A stretch of DNA of 25,715 nucleotides from Protostelium mycophagum (Eukaryota > Evosea > Variosea > Protosteliida > Protosteliaceae), in assembly GCA_002081555.1 (NCBI GenBank), contig MZNV01002654.1, positions 1-25,715 on the forward strand, written 5' to 3'. Both the position numbers and the translations under genes were made by a program. Shown here in pieces: positions 8,294 to 16,650 of this stretch. Numbering within the stretch: position 1 is the first letter of the stretch; every line of letters starts with the position of its first letter. The notes under the pieces are model-generated. The model made no database searches. It was not told where the DNA came from and saw only the letters and a list, made by a program, of their open reading frames with translations.

Positions 8294-10871
8294 AATCGGT
8301 CTCGGATAGCCAAGTCTCGGACGACGACATACCTCTTGTAAAAAAACGTTCACAGGAACCATCCCAAAACGAGAAGAAAGGAGATGAAAAAAAGGCCGCA
8401 GAAGAAAAAGAACTGGAAAATAATGAAAAGGAAACGGAAAAAGAGACTGAAAGAAAAGATAAGAAAGAACAGGAGGAAAAGGAAGTGGAAACCACCCTCA
8501 AATCACCCGTACTGTCAGAAGACAGCGGTTAGTACTCAACTCTTGGGTGTAAATTTCTGAGAGAAATTCAGACATAATGGACACAGAAGATAAGGTAAAC
8601 ACAGAGGTACTTGGAGGAAAAGAATCGCCAAAAGAGAAGACACACAAGTCGGCCAAGGAAGACAGCCAGACCAAGGGTTAGATCTCCACCACTGATTCTT
8701 TGTATATATTTTTTGACATAAAATAGAGCTGGACAAGACAAAAGATGAGGAGAAGATCGCAGAGAAAGGAGAAGCAGAAGAATCACCAAAGAAGTCTCAC
8801 AAACAGACAGAGAAATCGCCTAAAAGCCGTAAGACCAAAGGTGTGATGTGATAAGTTTAACAAAAAAAAGAAGTCGAAGAGATCAAACTTGGAGGCAAGG
8901 AAAAGAACGAAGAAAATGGTCAAGTAGAAAAATCACCAAAAAAGACACCCAAAAACACGGAGAAATCACCCAAAAGTGGTCGCAGGGCCAAAGGTCATTC
9001 TCGACATTATTTATCTATTTCTGACAAGAGCATAGAGGCAGTTACTGAAGAGAAGAAGAGCGAAGAAGAGGTTCAAGTGGAAAGATCACCGAAAAAGACC
9101 ACAAAATCGCCCAGAAGCCGCAAGACCAAAGGTACGACTTCAAACACTGAAAGCTTTTTGAAAAAAAGCAGACAAAACGGAAATAGAAAAGGAGGAAAAG
9201 AAGCAAGAAGAGAAGAAGGACGAAGGCGAAGTTGAAAAATCACCGAAAAAGGTATCCAAAAAGACAGAGAAATCGCCCAAAACCAGCGCCAAGACTGAAG
9301 GTTCCTCCACCACCGATTACCATTTTTTGACAAAAATAGAAGCAGACAAGATGGAAGTGGAAGAGACAGAAAAAGCAACGGAAGCGAAGAAATCACCAAA
9401 GAAGTCTGCAGGAAAATCCTCCAGAAGTCCACGCGGCAAGAAGAGAGATATAGAAGCGGATGCAGAAGACACAAGTGAGATATATTTCAATATAGGAATC
9501 TCATGCCAACATGCTGAAAGCTTCGTTGCACGGATACTTTGCCGCTGTAATTCCTTCTGAAAAAGAATAGTGGAGAAAGACGAAGAAAAACCACAGAAAA
9601 GGAGAAAAGCAGAGAGGACACCTAAAAGCAGTCCAGCCAAACAAGAAAGTAAGTCTTTGAGTTTTCCCTTGGCAAAAAAGTTGAAGAGAGAATAAAAATC
9701 TGAAATGACATAGGAAAATCAAACAAAGAACAGAAAGTGACAACCAATAGCTCTACCATCAATTTGGTTTTGACGGGTACAACACAACGAAAATTTTCAC
9801 CGAAATGTCGCATAAGAGAACTGCCTTTTAGTAATGCTACACACCTTCTAAACGAGTATAGCTATACCACTGTCTAAACAAGACAATCTGGTTGAAAAAG
9901 CCAAAGAGATGGGCGCAACTATCCTGCCTGAAGTATCTGAAGACACCACATACGTTGTCACGGGCGACGCCGAGACCAAGACATTGAAGCTGCTGCAAGG
10001 TATGGCGAACCGCACCCGAGTTGTAGAAATAGCTTGGTTGGAAGATTCGCTGGAGCAGGGTGAATGGAAAGACCCGGATGATTACGTCATCAAGACCCCT
10101 GGTTACACCAAATGCTGTGAGGGTACGAACTTTCGACGAAATTTCAGTGTATTCAAGTGAAGTAGAAGACCGGATCCTGCCTTTCAAAGGAAAAACATTT
10201 TATCTGGGCAAGATGATGGCGGGAAGAGAGCAGGTCACAATTGCAGACTTGATAAAAAAAGCTGGAGGCGAGGTGAGTCAAAATGAATTTGCATTGTAGA
10301 ACTGCATTTTGGTGTTTTTAATATAGACTTACTTGAATTATTGTTTTTGCATCAATAGATTCAGAAATAGTTCAGTGATTTGAGATATCACAACTGATAT
10401 CTTCAGATTTCTGATGTATTCTCGGAAGATTGTCAGTATTTCATCGTGGATCACCTCACCGAAAGAGAAAAGAGATTTAGAGGTGCTGAAGCTATCGCTT
10501 CTTCAGAGGTATGTTCTTTCACAAAACCGTCATCCTCACGTTAATAAACTGTACTGTACAAAAAAATCTAAAAATAGACTGCCACTCACTACAACCAGTA
10601 CATCATCCAATGCATCTACGAATGGAAACTGAAAGTAGAGAAGAAAAAGGTGAAGAAGGAGGAGGTGGAAGAAAAAGAAGAATACGAGGTCGAAGCAGTT
10701 GTAGACAGTAGAAAAAGGGCGGGACTTTTGGAGTACAGAATAAGGTGGAAGGGATACAAGGCGGAGGATGACACTTGGGAACCTCATCATGACGTGTCAG
10801 CACATGACCTCGTGGAGCAGTTCCACCAGAAGAACCCGAAGAAACCGAAGAACCCCAAGAGATCCAAATAA
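8290..10871 (+). CDS. SPKK-repeat, tandem BRCT and chromodomain protein
   Basis: Thirteen exons sum to 1866 nt (621 residues) without a break: 8290-8527, 8572-8676, 8727-8840, 8871-8993, 9036-9131, 9169-9300, 9340-9474, 9571-9648, 9714-9776, 9862-10122, 10148-10272, 10407-10508, 10578-10871. Residues 1-340 are a disordered K/E tract with at least eleven SPKK-like motifs, known in histone H1 as minor-groove binders and CDK sites. BRCT1 (about 350-440) holds KAKEMGATILPEVSEDTTYV and VVEIAWLEDSLEQGEW. BRCT2 (about 455-545) holds FKGKTFYLGKMMAG and YFIVDHLTERE. Their order and spacing resemble the XRCC1 BRCT pair. The chromodomain (about 559-608) keeps the aromatic cage (EYEVEA, RWKGY, DDTWEP), so it should bind a methyl-lysine. 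The XRCC1 N-terminal domain is absent. Likely a nuclear repair or chromatin adaptor; the architecture is unfamiliar to me. Confidence 0.88.
8572..9474 (+). repeat. Array of duplicated phase-1 SPKK exons
   Basis: Exons 2-7 of the gene are each 96-135 nt, a multiple of three, and bounded by phase-1 introns of about 30-50 nt. Most end in a motif such as SPKSRKTK or SPRSRKTK and repeat the order acidic linker, SPKK, KTEKSPK, basic end. This is the pattern left by tandem exon duplication. Introns share a T/A-rich body and a TAG or AAAG acceptor. Confidence 0.8.
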
Positions 10872-10872
10872 A
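10867..10872 (+). terminator. AATAAA overlapping the stop codon
   Basis: The last codon and stop of the chromodomain gene read AAA TAA ACC, so an AATAAA hexamer spans the TAA. No other signal is needed for a very short 3' UTR. Confidence 0.5.
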
Positions 10873-11297
10873 CCTTCAGAATGATCGTTTCAAATTTTAA
10901 ACCGTTCGTTTTGGCGGGAAAAGCCGTAACAATGCGAAATTCGAAGTCAGACGCAAGGGCTCATCTTGACGTAAATTTCCGAGGTCACGTTCCGCCACTT
11001 GGTCGGAGATAATTTCATCAATTTGACACCCCGAAGCGTGTCCTGGGCTGTTCTGCGGCACCAAGGTAACCCGCAGATTTCTCGACTTTACATGATGAAT
11101 ACCGCGATACCGTACGGCAATTACCGCGTTAGTAAATGCTTCGGGGCATCATTAGAACCCGAAAATTGGAAACTTTGAATTTCTTCGGAATTTCGTAAAG
11201 TTCGACAAAGGAAGCTCGGGTCGGTCGATGTCCCTGATGTTTCTCTCATACTTTAACAGACACGAGTACAACCACACCAAATTTACTAATAACGACG
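10872..11297. other. Intergenic region with structured core
   Basis: These 426 bp separate two plus-strand genes and contain no plausible coding exon. A TTTTGGCGGGA word lies at 10909-10919 and TGACGTAA near 10965. A set of nested inverted repeats occupies 11029-11146 (listed separately). The last 70 bp before the ATG at 11298 are A/T- and C-rich, as expected for a promoter and leader, but have no clear TATA box. Confidence 0.5.
11029..11146. ncRNA. Candidate structured RNA or cruciform
   Basis: CCCCGAAGC at 11029-11037 is perfectly complementary to GCTTCGGGG at 11138-11146. Inside, TCTGCGG (11052-11058) pairs with CCGCAGA (11071-11077) around a 12-nt loop. TTTAC (11087-11091) can pair with GTAAA (11132-11136), enclosing the palindrome CCGTACGG (11110-11117). 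The result is a closed multi-arm fold in a region without ORFs. It matches no RNA family I know and could equally be a DNA regulatory palindrome. Confidence 0.3.
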
Positions 11298-14200
11298 ATG
11301 AAATTGCACATCTTAAGCCTGACGGCTTTAATTATCGCTTTTTCGGGCGTGATGTGCCTGAATGAGCCACAGACAGATAAGATCGCAGTGCAACCTCTCA
11401 GCGCTTCATGTCTTGAAAGACAAGTGAATAATGCAACAGGAAAGACCTGTTATACTTTCGACGGATCACCAGAGGTACGATGGGAAGACTTGCGCATGCT
11501 AAAAGGAGTAGTTGGGACCAAGTCCTTATCCTTGCCCCTGTTTAGCTGATGATAAAGATGGGGGCTGCTTCCCCGGTACTGGAGAGGTATGACTGATGCT
11601 GATTGAAGCATCATGTAATTTCTTGACAGGTCGAGACACCCAACGCTTATCTCAACAACTTTCAAGACTACACCATCGGAAAAAACCCACCAGCTAACTA
11701 CGGAACATTATCAGGAATGGCCTTCACAGACAACACAAAGGAGATCTTCATTGTGGCCAAGGCAGGAATCCTGTTCCATATCGACATGGACACAGAGGTC
11801 ATCTCTACAGTCTATGATTTCAGCAACCAAGTTCACGATGTCGGTGATTACGGAGGTCTCAGTGTAGAGGTACGAACTTTTGTACACCCGATACTAACCT
11901 TCGTAGACCCACACTGATTTCACCAACAACCCCTTCGTCTATGTGAGTTACGTAAACCACTCACTCATTGGGTCCAACACAGAGTTCAACACAGTCTCCT
12001 TTGTGAGAGTCATGCGACTCACAATATCCAACGGTGCCATGACCGACATGATCTTCATCATCGGTAAAGATCATTTGGACAGTAACGTCCTCTGCTCTTC
12101 TTCTCACGCTGGAGGGTAATTTTTCTGAATCTGGAAATTCTAAATGTCCTCAGAGCACTGGCTATGGGACATGACGGCAGTTTGTTTGTCACTTTGGGTG
12201 AAGGATCACACTTTGATGTCGACGTGATGGATTTTGGACAGAACCAAACAAGATACCCCTTCTCAGGATGGTGCGGTCACTTTTTCCCAGGACAAGGTAC
12301 TCTCTAAAAATAGATTGTCATTTTATGTGACAAATGACAGCTATGGGATCAATGAAAGCACAATCTAAAGACACACTGGGAGGGTAAAGCTATTTATCCA
12401 ATTTATCTTCTAAATTTCGCAGAAAACTCATCCGTATCGACCCCGCTACCGGCAACGGTATCTGCACGGGAGTCAATGGTTTCTCCACTTACAACCCCTA
12501 CTGCAGCTCTGAAATCGATTTACGCAGCCCAAAAGCACGTATCTGGGCCATGGGATTCAGAAACCCCTTCTCCATGAATTTGAGACCATGGGTGAGTGAT
12601 GATGTCATCAGAATAGTGGAGTCTAAATAATTGTTAGAAAGAGGGTGACCCAGCCCCCGGAGTCCCATATGTTGGAGATGTCGGACTTGGAAGGTACGCA
12701 TCATGATGTCGTTTTAAACCTTATGACATCGTAGTTTCGAAGAAGTTAATGCCGTGACTGGACCCGGTCTGAATTTTGGATGGCCATGCTGGGAAGGTAT
12801 TGTTACTTACATAGCCAAAATTTTCTGACGTTTTGATAGGTCCCCTTCCCATGGGTGGTATGAGACAGACTCCCATGGAGAATCTTAATTTCCCCGACCC
12901 AACCATCACCAGACCTGTCAACGATCAAGGACAACCTTTTGCTTGTGGATATGTGTACGACAATGTCGTCACTCAACACCCCACATACTATTATTCCAGA
13001 TACACTCATGAGGTACTTTTCCTCTGTTTTAGTATTTGACTGAGTGTTGTAGATGGACGGATTATACGGAGAGCAGTATGTTATCGGTGCAAACTTCACC
13101 GGAAACTGTGTTTCTGGAGTCAATTTCTACTCTGGAACTAGCTACCCCGCTTTTTTCAAAGACCAAGTCTTTTTCTCTGACTACGGAACCCAATGGATTA
13201 AGTCCTTCTCGGTAAGTACCGCAACATTACGAGAATATTCTGACTCGTTGTAGAAAGACAGCTCGGATCAGTTTGTGAAGGAGTATGAGTTCCTACCCCT
13301 CAACATCCCCGTCGTAGATTTGGAGGTCAATCCCTACACTGGAGAAATCTGTTACATCGAGCTCTTGGTTGGAACCATCCACTGCCTCAAATACGTGAAT
13401 GGATCAGAACCCCCTATCGTAGTGGCTGGTTCTGACGTCACCGGCGGCCCTGCCCCACTCGTTGTCTCGTAAGATATCTTCATCAATTTTTCGGCTAAAA
13501 ATAACCCAATGTAGCTTCAGCACCGATGGAACATATGATCAACATGACTTCGATGTTGCATTCGTCTCTTGGACTTTTGGAGATGGTTCGTCCCCTGTTG
13601 TGGATCCCAACCCCAGCCACACCTACACCCAGGCTGGTGTGTACACTGCCACTGTACACGTCAAAGTCGGAAACTTCACCGTCTCTTCCCAAGTCCAAAT
13701 CAGCGTGGGACCCCCCTATGTCGAGGCGGTGATGACGTTGCCCGTCGCTGGTACTTCAGACTCTTTCGTCTTTGCGTTGTACAACAACCAAGGAAGCTTC
13801 GACAGGTACTTCAAATGTTGTTTCGTGAATTCTAATCCTTTCCAGCACAAATAATGCAGCTATTGGTAACGACTCTGTGTCGTTCTCTGCGTCAGCCACA
13901 GGGGGAACACCACCATACTCTTACTATTGGGACGTCTTCATGGTACGCTTAACTCCAGAATTATAATATTTTTCTGACTTGAAAAGGTTCACACCAACCA
14001 CTACCACCCCGAGTCTTACATCTCTCACGAGCAGCAATTCAACGTGACACTAGATGACATGGGAGCATCTTCGCACATTGGAGAGCGCATCAACTTCCTC
14101 GTCATTTTGACCGTCACGGATTCTCAAAACATGACTTCGAAGAAGTACGGAAGGCTCAGTCTCCACGGTTGGTACTCCAACCCACCACATCCAAGTTTTA

Positions 14201-14661
14201 CCGCAACAAGAACTGCGGACGTGGCCGCTGGGCAGTTTATACGATTTGATGCGTCAGCATCATACGATATTGACTTGGACACCATCACATTCTTGTGGGA
14301 TTTTGGAGACGGAAGGACCATCGGATTCAACACTGAGACCAACAACAGATATATCTCCCACGCCTACTCCAAGCCCGGAACATACACTGTCATGCTTATC
14401 ACCCGTGACAACTGGGGTGTTGCCTCCAACGAGACGATGCAGATTCAAGTGGTAGATGGATATGTTCAAGATCCTCCCGAGCTGGGAGCTGACGGTCTTC
14501 CATTAGACCCCAGCTACACCGGAGCGCACGCAAACACCGCTGCACCCACAGGCACTTCTCCGGATGTCAGCACGACCGCCGCAGCGGGTGAGAACAAGAG
14601 CGCTGGAAACCAAGTTGTTATACCTTTCGTCTTGATGATTTTGGCCATTATGGCACTGTAA
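11298..14661 (+). CDS. GPI-anchored sugar dehydrogenase with PKD domains
   Basis: Fifteen exons (introns of 37-47 nt) sum to 2784 nt, 927 residues, all in phase. MKLHILSLTALIIAFSGVMC is a signal peptide. The central 400 residues are a six-bladed propeller of the glucose/sorbosone dehydrogenase (HHIP-like) family: SSSHAGGALAMGHDGSLFVT, GKLIRIDPATG, IWAMGFRNPFSMNL, VGDVGLGSFEEV, LNFGWPCWEG. Family members oxidise sugars with PQQ or bind ligands. Three PKD-type Ig folds follow (near residues 555-660, 680-740 and 765-860), the first and third with WTFGDGSS and FLWDFGDG. A Thr/Ala-rich stalk and a terminal hydrophobic run (VVIPFVLMILAIMAL) after small residues indicate a GPI anchor. Exon 2 (11512-11586) was placed by frame; it uses a 37-nt intron before it. 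The gene converges on a GH88 gene 91 bp away. Whether PQQ is bound is not shown by the sequence. Confidence 0.9.
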
Positions 14662-14665
14662 TAAA
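14660..14665 (+). terminator. AATAAA overlapping the stop; second at 14711
   Basis: The stop of the sugar dehydrogenase reads CTG TAATAAA, so a poly(A) hexamer begins inside the TAA. A second AATAAA lies at 14711-14716, which is a more usual distance and may be the one used. Confidence 0.5.
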
Positions 14666-14723
14666 CCGCCCGAAAGATCCTTCTCATCTTGTTCCAGACA
14701 ACACGAAAACAATAAAAGTTGGT

Positions 14724-14729
14724 TTTATT
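14724..14729 (-). terminator. AATAAA for the minus-strand GH88 gene
   Basis: TTTATT on the plus strand gives AATAAA on the minus strand, 24 bp past the GH88 stop at 14753. The plus-strand gene's second signal is only 13 bp away at 14711, so the two convergent transcripts probably overlap at their 3' ends. Confidence 0.5.
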
Positions 14730-14752
14730 TGTCAAAGTACAATGGAGAGTTG

Positions 14753-16197
14753 TTATTTCACACTTTTTACAATGTTATTGTACTGAACGACAGCTTCCAA
14801 ATAATAATAATCACTGGGTAGATTCAGAAATTGTCGGTGTCACAGTCCAAACTCACCCCCAGCTTATTCCGGCGTTGATGTTGTTGGCAGGGGTATCTCT
14901 TGTACCGTTCTTCAAGATAGATTGCCAAGTGCTGTCCGTGATGTCTAAATAGGGTGGCTGTGACAACTCTCTCATCAATGCGTCTGCTGCTTTGAAATAT
15001 TTGGATTCTAAAGGTGCAGACTCAGTGGCTGCGAAGCGTAAAAGACCAACAGCCAAAGCTCCTGCAGCAGAGGTGTCCCTGGGCTTACCCCTGAAGATGT
15101 TAACATAAATCTGGAGTTGTAGATGCGGTCACTTACGGGGTGGGGTCGTCTAAATCCCAAACAGGTACGTAACTTCCATCCTCAGGTGAGGGAAGCTGCC
15201 TCTTGATGAAGTAATCGGCAACAAGATGGAAAGTCTCTTTGAACTCTTGCAGACCAGTCATCTCAAACAAGTAAGCATATCCATACACCAACCACGCCTG
15301 TCCACGGGTCCAAGTGCTGTCCTTGGAGTACCTAAAGGTCAGAGAAATACTCGTTGTAGATGTAACCCACCCCTGCTGGGTACCGCGGACGAGGGGGAGT
15401 CCATTTCTGGGCGAAGCGTCGATGACGTGGTAAGAGCCACCGTCAGGTCTCACGATCCACTTGGTGTTGAAGCGGGCATGAGAGATGGCAATGTCGTAGT
15501 ACTTTTGGACTCCAGAGAAATCATGTGCCAGTAAGAGGAGCTTCAAATTCATCATGTTGTCCGCGATGACTGTTATCCAGTCAGATCATAACTTCAAATG
15601 ATCGACTCACTTTGTATGGTGTCGGGTCTGTGAGGCCATGATTGGATCATGCCGACAACAGGGTTGTAGCGTGTGGAGAGGGCCTCCGCAGCGTTTGTCA
15701 CGATCTGTGGCACGGACGAGTTGCCGGTCAGTCGGTAGCCGTTGTAGAAGACGGTCTCTACGATCATGCCCACGTCATGGGAGGTCGTGCGGAATTGGTT
15801 GGGTGCGAAGTAATCCTGAGAAGGTCACAAATTAATGTGAATCATCATGATCACCTGAAGTGTTTCGGCGGTGTTCTTCCAAAACGCGTCTCCTGTCAAT
15901 TCGAAAAGAAGCCAACTTGATCCTGGTACCATCAGCTCACTGCGCACATCGCAAGTACATACCGACACCATAGTTAGAACCCCAGCTAGCTTGGTTGTTG
16001 GAAGTGCCTTTAGACCAGCTCCCTAAGGCGTCTGTGGTCTGGGGAAACTTCACCGGGTCGACTTTGTAGTTGATGGCGGCCACCCACTGTTTCGTTTGTT
16101 GTACTGAGTAGGTGATGACGTCATCGAAATTAAAAGGGACGAAGGCGGAGGCGGCTTGCCCAAAGAGGAATAATACAAAGAGATAGGCTGCTCTCAT
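14753..16197 (-). CDS. Secreted GH88 unsaturated glucuronyl hydrolase
   Basis: The start is MRAAYLFVLFLFGQAASAF, a signal peptide; an upstream in-frame ATG at 16254 would place a basic stretch before it and is less likely. Family landmarks in order: WGSNYGVG, LMVPGSSWLLFELTGDAFW, TSHDVGMIVE...YNGYRLTGN, ADNMMNLKLLLLA, STWTRGQAWLVYGYAYLFEM, YVPVWDLDDP, and a last exon WGDYYYLEAVVQYNN ending in TAA at 14753. Both catalytic aspartates expected in GH88 (HDVG and ADNMMN) are present. These enzymes hydrate and cleave unsaturated uronyl residues left by polysaccharide lyases, so a role in digesting bacterial or plant matrix is likely. There are at least six exons; the first intron is uncertain (19 or 31 nt near 15940). 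The gene is divergent from a second GH88 gene. Confidence 0.88.
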
Positions 16198-16650
16198 CAG
16201 ACTGGCTGAAAAATGAATGCTTCTTACCCTTTGTCGGAGCTTCTCAGAAGACATCGAGAAGTCTCAGTGATGAGAAGTCAGAGGTTTCATAGGCATCTGA
16301 GAAGCTGGTAATCGAACAATTTTTTTGCTTCAAAAATTGTTCCAAGCTGGGAAGGACGAAGTTGCGGGCCCGCAAAAATGCGTTCCACGTGACTTAATCT
16401 CATTAAAATATCCTTTTGTATAGGGCCAACCTTCTCCAAAGGCTATTCTTGGTGGAAAAACTGACTGGTGTCAATTACGGAAATAACCTTTCACCCGGTA
16501 CTGCTGCAGTAGTGGCACGCCTATCGGAGATTTGTCGGATGTTGTCTCGGAGACAGTCTGACTTTTAGTAGCATATTTTACTAAGCTTGTCGGGGTATTG
16601 CCTATAACATTCTGTAGGCTGTTGAGTTCATTCTGAAAAAATCCAAAGAG
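16198..16650. other. Shared divergent promoter region of two GH88 genes
   Basis: These 453 bp lie between the start codons of two head-to-head GH88 genes. No exon is evident. GAGAAG or its complement recurs several times between 16239 and 16305 (for example GAGAAGTCTCAGTGATGAGAAG). A weak TATA-like TTTTGTATAGG is near 16413. Co-regulation of the pair is plausible but is an inference from position only. Confidence 0.45.

Noticed and set aside
9909-10187. BRCT part as a stand-alone short gene
   Set aside because: Upstream and downstream exons join in phase on both sides, giving one long protein.
11475-11552. Read-through of exon 1 of the sugar dehydrogenase (VRWEDLRMLKG)
   Set aside because: Splicing at GTACGA with a 37-nt intron gives LGPSPYPCPCLADDKDGG in phase with all later exons; read-through ends at a stop.
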